Of a stretch of 11,857 nucleotides of DNA, positions 1-6,599 are shown piece after piece. The stretch is from positions 1 through 11,857 of the forward strand of contig USFH01000062.1 of assembly GCA_900553925.1 (NCBI GenBank), given 5' to 3'. The translations under genes were made by a program, and so were the position numbers. Source of the stretch: an uncultured Clostridium sp. Its GTDB lineage: Bacteria; Bacillota; Clostridia; Lachnospirales; Lachnospiraceae. Every line of letters begins with the position of its first letter. The first letter of the stretch is position 1. The notes under the pieces are model-generated. The model was not told the origin of the DNA. It saw nothing but the letters and a program-made list of their open reading frames with translations, and did not search any database.

Positions 1-1352
1 GGTATTTCGCAATCTTCGCAGTACTTTCCATCCTGCCGCTCGCTGCAATCTGGATCGAATATAAGCGGAATCCGGCGAGCGAAAATCTGAAACGGATTTT
101 GATTTATTCATACGCAGTATTTTACGCCTTTACGATATTTACAACCGTGTCTCCGGTTGCGTTTGTGTATGGTGCACTTGTTAGTTTGTTCGTCATTGTA
201 TATGGACAGAAACGATTGAGCTTTGGCGCAGCGGGAGGAATCTTCCTCCTTAACCTGATCCATGTGATTTATATGGCAGCAAATGGCATGATTACGTCGC
301 AGGATCTTCCGAATGTTGAAATCCGGATCGGTTTTACATTGCTGTTCGCGTTGTTTATGGTGATGGCAACAAATGTTATCATCTCGAACAATGAAGCGAA
401 GATGAAGGCTATCACACAGGAGAAGGAGTCTGTATCTGCAATGTTAGAGCAGATTCTGGAAATCTCTGAGAATATGATTGGAGATATTCTGACAGTTTCG
501 GAGAAGATGACAACGCTGGAGGATTCGGTTACAAAGACAAAGGCATCCATGGAAGAAGTAACAAATGGAACGAACGATACCGCAGATTCGGTACAGTCCC
601 AGCTTCTTAAGACAGAAGAAATCCAGCAGGTAATCGAGCGTGTGGAACATGTATCCGATACGATCGAGAGCGATATGGATGAGGCGAGCGAGGAGGTTGC
701 ACAGGGTAAGAATAAGATTGACGAACTGATCTCACAGGTGGAGACAAGCGATGAGGCGAGCAAGAAGGTGGCAACGGAGCTTGACAAGCTGACAACGTAT
801 GCAAGCCAGATGCAGGGAATCGTCGATATCATCGGGAACATCACCGATCAGACAAGCCTTCTTTCCTTGAATGCAAGTATCGAGGCAGCAAGAGTCGGCG
901 AAGCAGGTAAGGGATTTGCAGTCGTTGCATCTGAGATTTCTGCTCTTGCAGACCAGACCCAGGAAGCGACGGTCAACATCGCCGAACTGATTGGGAATAT
1001 TTCTGAGGAGCTGACAGAGGTTGTAAATGTTGTCAGCTACCTGATTGATAACAATAAGTTACAGAGCATCGCAGCGACTGAGACTGCATCGAGCTTCGAG
1101 ACGATTGCAAGCCGGACACAGGATATCCATCAGTTGACAGAGGAGCTGACCGGGTTGGTATCTTCTCTGGCACAGTCGAATGAGGCAATCGTGGATAGTA
1201 TCCAGACAATCTCGGCAGCAACCGAGGAAGTGACAGCACATTCAAGCGTAACACTTGAGAGCAGCGAGGAGAACAGCTCCATCGTTGTAGAGGTTGGTGA
1301 TATCGTCGGAGAATTGCAGGCACTTGCAGAACGTCTGAGTGCATTAAGCTAA
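1..1352 (+). CDS. Methyl-accepting chemotaxis protein, 5'-truncated by the window edge
   Basis: This is a chemoreceptor that would sense a signal at the membrane and control the CheA/CheW kinase complex. The frame is open from the first full codon (position 3), so the TTG at 99 is not the start; that codon lies between membrane segments. About 449 residues are visible. The first ~130 are mostly hydrophobic, with roughly five membrane segments and no large extracellular sensor domain. A long coiled-coil signalling domain follows. Its conserved hairpin tip is plain: SLNASIEAARVGEAGKGFAV encoded near 862-921, then VASEISALADQT. No HAMP domain is evident between the last membrane segment and the coiled coil, and the C-terminus (AERLSALS) lacks a CheR/CheB-tethering pentapeptide. 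The sensed ligand cannot be told. The gene ends about 40 bp before the trp promoter and appears to be a separate unit. Confidence 0.93.
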   Translation, partial: YFAIFAVLSILPLAAIWIEYKRNPASENLKRILIYSYAVFYAFTIFTTVSPVAFVYGALVSLFVIVYGQKRLSFGAAGGIFLLNLIHVIYMAANGMITSQDLPNVEIRIGFTLLFALFMVMATNVIISNNEAKMKAITQEKESVSAMLEQILEISENMIGDILTVSEKMTTLEDSVTKTKASMEEVTNGTNDTADSVQSQLLKTEEIQQVIERVEHVSDTIESDMDEASEEVAQGKNKIDELISQVETSDEASKKVATELDKLTTYASQMQGIVDIIGNITDQTSLLSLNASIEAARVGEAGKGFAVVASEISALADQTQEATVNIAELIGNISEELTEVVNVVSYLIDNNKLQSIAATETASSFETIASRTQDIHQLTEELTGLVSSLAQSNEAIVDSIQTISAATEEVTAHSSVTLESSEENSSIVVEVGDIVGELQALAERLSALS

Positions 1353-1391
1353 CATGGTTTTGACAAAGGAAAAATAACTGAAAAAAGGTTA

Positions 1392-1420
1392 TTGACATTT
1401 TTTCTGAAGTAGAGTAGTAT
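1392..1420 (+). promoter_or_regulatory. Sigma-A-type promoter of the trp operon
   Basis: TTGACA at 1392-1397 is a perfect -35 box. A 17-bp spacer follows, then TAGTAT at 1415-1420 as a -10 box with four of six consensus bases. Transcription would start near 1427, just upstream of the T-box leader. This is the best promoter in the window and is placed where the operon needs one. The start site itself is inferred. Confidence 0.8.
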
Positions 1421-1426
1421 GAGCCT

Positions 1427-1715
1427 ATCAAAAATGAATAGTGACACGAAACCAATGATGTGGAGATAACGTTACATCGTGCACGTACAGAGAATCCGGG
1501 AGGCTGAGAACCGGGTCGGACGCAGGGTAGCAAATGGACCACGGAGGGCATAGTCAAAGGAGCATCCGCTCTGAGTATTCTATGACGTTCGCATACGTTA
1601 GTTGCAGGGAATATGATAGTATTCTGAAAGAGCATGGGAGGAAACTCTCATGAAACAAGGTGGCACCGCGGGAATTCCGTCCTTGACAAAAGTATATTTT
1701 GTCAAGGACTTTTTT
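1427..1715 (+). ncRNA. Tryptophan-specific T-box leader (tRNA-sensing riboswitch)
   Basis: The T-box sequence AAGGTGGCACCGCG is at 1657-1670. Stem I carries an AGAGA motif (1489-1493) and an apical hairpin in which ATCCGG (1494-1499) pairs with CCGGGT (1511-1516) around a loop holding GCTGAGA (1503-1509). The proposed specifier is TGG at 1535-1537, followed by A as is usual, which reads the tryptophan codon. The tRNA-acceptor-pairing bases TGGC (1661-1664) suit a tRNA with discriminator G, as bacterial tRNA-Trp has. Stem III is an 8-bp hairpin, 1633-1640 with 1645-1652, capped by GAAA. In the antiterminator AAGG (1657-1660) pairs with CCTT (1681-1684), which competes with the terminator. By family knowledge, uncharged tRNA-Trp favours read-through. 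The 5' end is inferred from the promoter. Confidence 0.95.
1679..1715 (+). terminator. Regulated intrinsic terminator of the T-box leader
   Basis: The arms 1679-1691 (GTCCTTGACAAAA) and 1697-1709 are perfectly complementary over 13 bp. The loop is GTATA and six T residues follow at 1710-1715. The first bases of the 5' arm (1679-1684) are also the 3' part of the antiterminator, so the two structures exclude each other. This is the premature stop used when charged tRNA-Trp is plentiful. Confidence 0.95.
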
Positions 1716-1766
1716 ATTGCAATGAATAAATTATTGGAACCATGTCACGAAGAAAGGAGTTTGGAG

Positions 1767-3242
1767 ATGATCAGACCAACATTAGAAGAAGCGATGCAGT
1801 ATCAGAAGGATTATAAGGTCGTTCCGGTGTTAAAGGAAATCTATTCCGATATCCGCACACCGATGCAGGTGCTGAAGATACTGAAAAAAGCAAGCAAGCA
1901 TTGTTATATGTTAGAGAGTGTGGAGAATCAGGAAAACTGGGGACGCTATACATTCCTTGGTTACAAGCCAAAGCTTTGTGTGACATGCATGAACGGAAAG
2001 CTGAAAGTCACCGATGTGAACGGAACGGTTATCCGTGAGGTGCTGGTACAGCATCCGGAAGCCTGTATCAATGAAATCCTGGCAGATTACAAAAGCCCGA
2101 AGATCGAAGGATTCCCGACATTCACCGGTGGACTGGTTGGGTATTTCGCATATGATTACATCAAATACAGTGAACCGAAGCTGAGTCTGGATGCGGAAGA
2201 TGAGGAAGGGTTTAACGATGTAGATCTGATGCTGTTCGATAAGGTGATTGCATTTGACAATGTGAAGCAGAAGCTGCTCATCATCGCGAATGCGAAGACG
2301 GATAACCTGACAGAGAATTACATCCATGCGGTGGAAGAAATATCCGAGATCATTGAACTGATCAAACATGGCGAGGAAGCAGAGATAGAACCGGCGAAGA
2401 TGACATCCGAATACCGGAAGCTGTTCGATCAGGAAGCCTTCTGCAACATGGTGGAGAAAGCGAAGAATTATATCTACGAAGGAGATATCTTCCAGGTTGT
2501 ATTATCGAACCGGCTGGAAGCGGATTTCTCCGGAAGCCTGCTGAATACTTACCGCGTACTCCGTACCATCAATCCATCACCGTATATGTTCTACTTTAGC
2601 GGCGACGACATCGAGGTAGCGGGGGCTTCTCCGGAGACCTTGGTGAAACTGGAAAATGGTGTGTTACATACCTTTCCATTGGCGGGAACCAGACCGAGAG
2701 GAAAGACGAAGGAAGAAGATCTCAAAAACGAAGAGGAACTTTTAGCAGACGAGAAAGAGCGATCCGAACATAATATGCTCGTTGATCTCGGAAGAAATGA
2801 TATCGGCAAGATCAGCAAGTTCGGAAGCGTGGAAGTGGAGAAATACATGAGCATCGAGCGGTATTCGCATGTGATGCATATCGGTTCTACGGTACGCGGG
2901 GAACTGCGGGACGACTGCTCCGTGACAGATGCGGTCGATGCAATCCTTCCGGCAGGAACCTTGTCTGGCGCACCGAAGATCCGTGCCTGTGAGATTATCA
3001 ACGAACTTGAGAACAACAAACGCGGCATCTATGGGGGAGCAATCGGATATATTGATTTTACCGGAAACTTAGATACCTGTATCGCGATCCGGATCGCATA
3101 TAAGAAGAACGGAAAGGTATTTGTACGAAGCGGAGCCGGAATCGTGGCAGACAGTGTACCGGAGAACGAATATCAGGAATGTATCAACAAGGCAAAGGCT
3201 GTGATGAAAGCAATCGAGATCTCACAGGAAATGACAGACTAA
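1767..3242 (+). CDS. trpE: Anthranilate synthase component I (chorismate-binding subunit)
   Basis: Converts chorismate to anthranilate using ammonia supplied by TrpG; first committed step of tryptophan synthesis. The ATG at 1767 is chosen because AGAAAGGAG (1751-1759) lies 7 nt upstream and the 491-residue product fits the family. An in-frame ATG at 1650 lies inside T-box Stem III and would translate through the terminator, so it is rejected. An N-terminal MLES motif (residues 48-51) matches the conserved LLES segment tied to tryptophan feedback binding. The chorismate-binding domain shows GTRPRG (307-312), DLGRND (340-345), GTLSGAPK (397-404), GGAIGYID (423-430) and AGIVADS (457-463). No key motif is missing. 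It ends 16 nt before trpG, and AAAGGAG in that gap serves trpG. Confidence 0.97.
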   Translation: MIRPTLEEAMQYQKDYKVVPVLKEIYSDIRTPMQVLKILKKASKHCYMLESVENQENWGRYTFLGYKPKLCVTCMNGKLKVTDVNGTVIREVLVQHPEACINEILADYKSPKIEGFPTFTGGLVGYFAYDYIKYSEPKLSLDAEDEEGFNDVDLMLFDKVIAFDNVKQKLLIIANAKTDNLTENYIHAVEEISEIIELIKHGEEAEIEPAKMTSEYRKLFDQEAFCNMVEKAKNYIYEGDIFQVVLSNRLEADFSGSLLNTYRVLRTINPSPYMFYFSGDDIEVAGASPETLVKLENGVLHTFPLAGTRPRGKTKEEDLKNEEELLADEKERSEHNMLVDLGRNDIGKISKFGSVEVEKYMSIERYSHVMHIGSTVRGELRDDCSVTDAVDAILPAGTLSGAPKIRACEIINELENNKRGIYGGAIGYIDFTGNLDTCIAIRIAYKKNGKVFVRSGAGIVADSVPENEYQECINKAKAVMKAIEISQEMTD

Positions 3243-3258
3243 GAAAGGAGATGGCAGC

Positions 3259-3828
3259 ATGATATTACTGATTGATAATTATGATAGTTTCTCTTACAAC
3301 TTGTATCAGCTTATCGGAATGATCCGGCCGGACATCAAGGTTATAAGAAACGATGAGATGACGATCGCGGAGATTGAAGCACTGGCACCGGATCACATCA
3401 TCGTATCACCGGGACCGGGCAGACCGAAGGATGCCGGAATCTGTGAGGAAGTCATTGATTACTTCAAAGGGAAGATTCCAATCTTCGGGGTGTGTCTCGG
3501 ACATCAGGCAATCTGCGAGACATTCGGCGGCGAAATCGGATATGCGAAGAAGCTGATGCACGGAAAGATGTCTATCGTTGATCTCGACACCGACAGCGCC
3601 ATCTTCAAAGGGATGGAACCAAAATTACAGGCAGCCAGATATCATTCCCTCGCCGCAGAGGAAGATAAGCTTCCTGCGGAGCTGAAGGTAATCGCACGTA
3701 CGGAGGATGGCGAGATCATGGCAGTGGAGCACCGGGACTACCCGGTATACGGCGTACAGTTCCACCCGGAGTCAATACTTACACCGGATGGAAGGAAAAT
3801 TATGGAGCGGTTTTTGAAGGTAAGTTAG
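3259..3828 (+). CDS. trpG: Anthranilate synthase component II (glutamine amidotransferase)
   Basis: Releases ammonia from glutamine for TrpE; a class I (triad) glutamine amidotransferase of 189 residues, the normal stand-alone size. The N-terminus MILLIDNYDSFSYNL is typical of the family. The nucleophile is Cys79 in GVCLGHQ, and the other triad members are His169 and Glu171 in VQFHPES. The oxyanion-region motif SPGPGRP is at residues 50-56. AAGGAG lies about 8 nt before the ATG, and translation probably follows directly from trpE. Related PabA proteins serve folate synthesis and are hard to separate by sequence; in some Firmicutes one protein does both jobs. Its place next to trpE argues for TrpG. 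A 98-nt structured spacer follows before trpD. Confidence 0.96.
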   Translation: MILLIDNYDSFSYNLYQLIGMIRPDIKVIRNDEMTIAEIEALAPDHIIVSPGPGRPKDAGICEEVIDYFKGKIPIFGVCLGHQAICETFGGEIGYAKKLMHGKMSIVDLDTDSAIFKGMEPKLQAARYHSLAAEEDKLPAELKVIARTEDGEIMAVEHRDYPVYGVQFHPESILTPDGRKIMERFLKVS

Positions 3829-3837
3829 AAGGAATTA

Positions 3838-3907
3838 CATTATGCCAAGACTATGATTAATGATTCTGCGGTCTGCAGAGAATTATTAAGCATAGGCTTG
3901 GTAAATG
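3838..3907 (+). other. Extended intercistronic hairpin between trpG and trpD
   Basis: Almost the whole spacer folds on itself. From outside in, the pairs are CATT 3838-3841 with AATG 3904-3907; T3843 with A3903; GCCAAG 3844-3849 with CTTGGT 3897-3902; CTATG 3851-3855 with CATAG 3891-3895; AATGAT 3859-3864 with ATTATT 3882-3887; and TCTGC 3865-3869 with GCAGA 3875-3879 around loop GGTCT. Only small bulges and one 3x3 internal loop interrupt it, giving about 27 pairs (two of them G-U). No T-tract follows, so it is not an intrinsic terminator. It stops 4 nt before the trpD ribosome binding site. Its role is unknown; RNA processing, stability or translational control are possible. Confidence 0.6.
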
Positions 3908-3926
3908 AAATAAGGAGGACAAAGCG

Positions 3927-4940
3927 ATGATAAAAGAAGCGATCAGCAAAGCAACGAATAAAGAGAATCTGACAAGAGAGGAAGCACTTCAGGTTATGAA
4001 GGAGATCATGAGCGGTGAGGCAGAACAGTCACAGGTTGCAGCATTTCTGGTAGCCCTGCATATGAAAGGGGAGACAGCCGAGGAGATTTCTGCCTGTGCC
4101 GAAGGTATGCGAAGCTTCGCAACGAAGCTTGACCGTGGCGATATGGATGTGATCGATATCGTTGGAACCGGTGGAGACCGTTCGAATACATTTAATATTT
4201 CGACTACTGCAGCAATCGTAACTGCAGCGGCAGGTGTGGCAGTTGCCAAGCACGGAAACCGAGCCGCTTCGAGCAAATGCGGAACCGCTGATTGTCTCGA
4301 GACACTCGGTGTCAATCTGATGCTTGAGCCTGAGAAGAATGCAAAGGTGCTGAAGGATACAAACCTGTGCTTCCTGTTCGCACAGAAATATCATCCGGCA
4401 ATGCGTTATGTTGGTCCGGTGAGAAAAGCAATCGGTGTTCCGACCGTGTTTAATATTCTGGGACCTCTGACAAACCCTGCTTATAATACATACCAGCTGC
4501 TCGGCGTGTATAGCGAGGAGCTGCTTGACACGGTAGCGAATGCGCTGAAGGATCTTGGCTTAAAGCATGCGATGGTTGTCTATGGCAAGGATTGCCTGGA
4601 TGAGATTTCCATGAGTGCGGATACTGAGGTTTGCGAGCTTGCCGATGGTAAAGTCACGAAGTACACGATCACGCCGGAACAGTTCGGATTCACACGATGC
4701 AGGAAGGAAGATTTGGTTGGAGGAACACCGGAAGAAAATGCAGCACTGGTGAAGGAAATCCTCGAAGGAAAGGTAACGGGTGCGAAGCTTGATGCCGTGT
4801 TGATCAACGCGGGTGCAGCCATCCATGTTGCAAAAAATGTGAGCATGGAGGAAGGTATCAAAGAGGCACGTGAGATGATCACAAGTGGCAAGGCACTTGC
4901 AACTATGGAACAGTTTATCGCCGAAACAAACGCAGCATAA
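3927..4940 (+). CDS. trpD: Anthranilate phosphoribosyltransferase
   Basis: Joins anthranilate to phosphoribosyl pyrophosphate to give N-(5'-phosphoribosyl)anthranilate. The 337-residue length is usual for the stand-alone enzyme; it is not fused to TrpG as in enterobacteria. Family motifs are present: GTGGD at residues 80-84 (PRPP and anthranilate site), NISTTAA from residue 90, and KHGNR at 108-112 followed by SSKCG. A strong AAGGAGG site (3912-3918) lies 8 nt before the ATG. That site sits in a 13-nt string shared exactly with the trpB ribosome binding region. The gene is separated from trpG by a structured 98-nt spacer but from trpC by only 12 nt. Confidence 0.97.
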   Translation: MIKEAISKATNKENLTREEALQVMKEIMSGEAEQSQVAAFLVALHMKGETAEEISACAEGMRSFATKLDRGDMDVIDIVGTGGDRSNTFNISTTAAIVTAAAGVAVAKHGNRAASSKCGTADCLETLGVNLMLEPEKNAKVLKDTNLCFLFAQKYHPAMRYVGPVRKAIGVPTVFNILGPLTNPAYNTYQLLGVYSEELLDTVANALKDLGLKHAMVVYGKDCLDEISMSADTEVCELADGKVTKYTITPEQFGFTRCRKEDLVGGTPEENAALVKEILEGKVTGAKLDAVLINAGAAIHVAKNVSMEEGIKEAREMITSGKALATMEQFIAETNAA

Positions 4941-4952
4941 GGGAGTTAGAGC

Positions 4953-5753
4953 ATGATATTAGATGAGATAGCAGAAAAGACACGGGCGCGTGTGGAAGAA
5001 GATAAAAAACAAATACCATTTTTCCATATGCGGAATGAAGCGGAGCGGCTGGCAGCGGAATTATCGAAGGAAAACTGTCCGAAGTTATTTCCATTCTACC
5101 AGGCTCTGAAGAGTCCGGGAGTCTCTTTTATCTGTGAGGTGAAGAAGGCGTCTCCGTCGAAGGGTGTGATCGCAGAGGAATTTCCGTATCTAGAGATTGC
5201 AAAGGAATATGAGATGGCGGGCGCATCAGCAATCTCGTGCCTGACGGAACCGTATTATTTTCGGGGAAAGGACTTGTACTTAAAGGAAATCACCCAGCAT
5301 GTGAAGATTCCGGTGTTGCGAAAAGATTTTACGGTTGATCCGTATATGATCTATCAGGCACGGACGCTTGGTGCATCGGCAATCCTGCTGATTTGTTCGC
5401 TGCTTTCGCAGTCGGAGTTAGAAGAGTATCAGGCGATTGCAACGGAGCTTGGTATGTCGGCGTTAGTTGAGGCACATGATGAGCGGGAAGTGGAGATGGC
5501 ACTTCGCGCAGAGGCATCCATCATCGGTGTGAACAACCGGAATCTGAAGACATTTACGGTGGATATCAACAATTCCGCAAGGTATCGGAAGATGGTGCCA
5601 AAGGAAGTCGCATTTGTCTCAGAGAGCGGAATCAAGACGGCAGAGGACATTGCGAAGCTTCTGGAAAATGGCACGGATGCGGTGCTGGTTGGCGAGACGC
5701 TGATGCGCAGTGAGAACAAGAAGCAGGCATTAGATGAACTGCGGGGAATATAG
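4953..5753 (+). CDS. trpC: Indole-3-glycerol-phosphate synthase
   Basis: Closes the indole ring: carboxyphenylaminodeoxyribulose phosphate becomes indole-3-glycerol phosphate with loss of CO2 and water. The 266-residue protein is a monofunctional TIM barrel, not the TrpC-TrpF fusion of E. coli. Expected active-site residues can be placed by motif: Glu62 and Lys64 in CEVKKASPSKG, Lys124 in VLRKDF, Glu173 in LVEAH, Asn195 in GVNNRNL, and Glu224-Ser225 in SESGI. VGETLMR (residues 246-252) forms the usual C-terminal phosphate-site loop. The start MILDEIAEK is typical, with GGGAG upstream in the 12-nt gap after trpD. A 69-nt spacer separates it from trpF. Confidence 0.97.
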   Translation: MILDEIAEKTRARVEEDKKQIPFFHMRNEAERLAAELSKENCPKLFPFYQALKSPGVSFICEVKKASPSKGVIAEEFPYLEIAKEYEMAGASAISCLTEPYYFRGKDLYLKEITQHVKIPVLRKDFTVDPYMIYQARTLGASAILLICSLLSQSELEEYQAIATELGMSALVEAHDEREVEMALRAEASIIGVNNRNLKTFTVDINNSARYRKMVPKEVAFVSESGIKTAEDIAKLLENGTDAVLVGETLMRSENKKQALDELRGI

Positions 5754-5822
5754 GCATGTGTCAGGTGATTAAAGTGGTGTGCAAAGCAGGATAAGGATGG
5801 AACAGGCTGGAAGGAAAGTAAA

Positions 5823-6467
5823 ATGCAGAAGATAAAATTATGCGGCATGATGAAGCCGTGCGATATCGAATATGCGAATCGGGTCAAACCGGATTTTGTC
5901 GGATTCATATTTGCGAATACGAGACGGAAGATCAGTCCCGCGCAGGCAAAGCAATTCCGGGAAACATTGGATGCGGAGATTCCGGCAGTCGGTGTGTTTG
6001 TGAATGAAGATATTCCCGTGATCGCATCGCTCGTTCAGGATGGATGTATCGACATGATCCAGCTGCATGGCGAGGAGGATGCGGATTATATCAGATGTCT
6101 GCGTGAGGTATGTGACGTGCCGGTTATAAAGGCGGTCAAGGTGCAGACAGTCGAACAGATACGGCAGGCAGCGGCACTTCCGGTTGATTACCTGCTGTTA
6201 GATACCTACCGCAAGGGTGTACTTGGCGGAACCGGAGAGGCATTTGACTGGGAACTGCTGCGGGAGGCCAAGGCAGCAGCCGGAGATACCGCAGAAGGAG
6301 AGCTGTTCGGAAAACCGTATTTCTTAGCAGGCGGGCTTCATGCGGGAAACCTGCGGGAGGCAGCAGCACTTGGAAGCTACGGGCTGGATGTAAGCTCCGG
6401 AATCGAGACAGATGGAAGCAAGGACTTCGACAAGATGGCGGAAGTCGTGAAATTAGTAAGAAGTTAA
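5823..6467 (+). CDS. trpF: Phosphoribosylanthranilate isomerase
   Basis: Carries out the Amadori rearrangement of N-(5'-phosphoribosyl)anthranilate, the step between TrpD and TrpC. The product is 214 residues, normal for a stand-alone TrpF barrel. Cys7 in KLCGM is the expected general base and Asp127 in LLLDTY the expected general acid. GTGEAFDW and FLAGGLHAGN follow in the usual order, and the C-terminal LDVSSGIET is the classical TrpF signature. GGAAGG lies about 8 nt before the ATG. The 69-nt gap after trpC holds no gene and no clear terminator, so the operon should continue. It is followed by the longest spacer in the operon (132 nt). Confidence 0.96.
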   Translation: MQKIKLCGMMKPCDIEYANRVKPDFVGFIFANTRRKISPAQAKQFRETLDAEIPAVGVFVNEDIPVIASLVQDGCIDMIQLHGEEDADYIRCLREVCDVPVIKAVKVQTVEQIRQAAALPVDYLLLDTYRKGVLGGTGEAFDWELLREAKAAAGDTAEGELFGKPYFLAGGLHAGNLREAAALGSYGLDVSSGIETDGSKDFDKMAEVVKLVRS

Positions 6468-6599
6468 CGTGTTCTGTATTGTACATTTGAAATCAATATG
6501 TAGAACTTAATTTATATTTATGATGATATACCACAGAACGAAAGCGATGTGGTGTTACCCGAATGTGAGGGCACTAGATATACATAAGGAGGACAAGAG
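6468..6599 (+). other. trpF-trpB spacer with competing stem pairings
   Basis: No gene fits here. GTTCTGT (6471-6477) is perfectly complementary to ACAGAAC (6533-6539), and would enclose two small AT-rich hairpins: TACAT 6482-6486 with ATGTA 6498-6502, and TATAT 6513-6517 with ATATA 6526-6530. CCACA (6531-6535) can instead pair with TGTGG (6548-6552), and CCC (6558-6560) with GGG (6569-6571). The first and third pairings share 6533-6535 and cannot coexist. The spacer ends in AAGGAGG 8 nt before trpB. A TTGAAA at 6487-6492 might be part of a weak internal promoter, but no good -10 box is at the right distance. Function is unproven. Confidence 0.35.

Noticed and set aside
269..844. Long antisense open frame inside the chemoreceptor gene
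   Set aside because: It mirrors a well-supported coding frame, has a serine-rich low-complexity translation, no ribosome binding site and no recognisable domain.
1360..1365. A second TTGACA that could be a -35 box
   Set aside because: The bases 16-18 nt downstream (AAAAGG region) give no -10 box; the pair at 1392/1415 is far better.
1373..1393. AATAAC/GTTATT hairpin as a terminator for the chemoreceptor gene
   Set aside because: Only six A-T-rich pairs with a 9-nt loop; the T-tract is displaced from the stem, and it overlaps the trp -35 box. Too weak to call.
1033..1635. Minus-strand open frame spanning the chemoreceptor end, trp promoter and T-box
   Set aside because: It crosses a promoter and a structured leader and encodes nothing recognisable.
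2591..3028. Minus-strand open frames opposite trpE and other trp genes
   Set aside because: All are shadows of codon usage in strongly supported plus-strand genes.
5754..5822. Possible small gene or control element in the trpC-trpF gap
   Set aside because: 69 nt with no convincing reading frame, stem or promoter; only the trpF ribosome binding site is evident.
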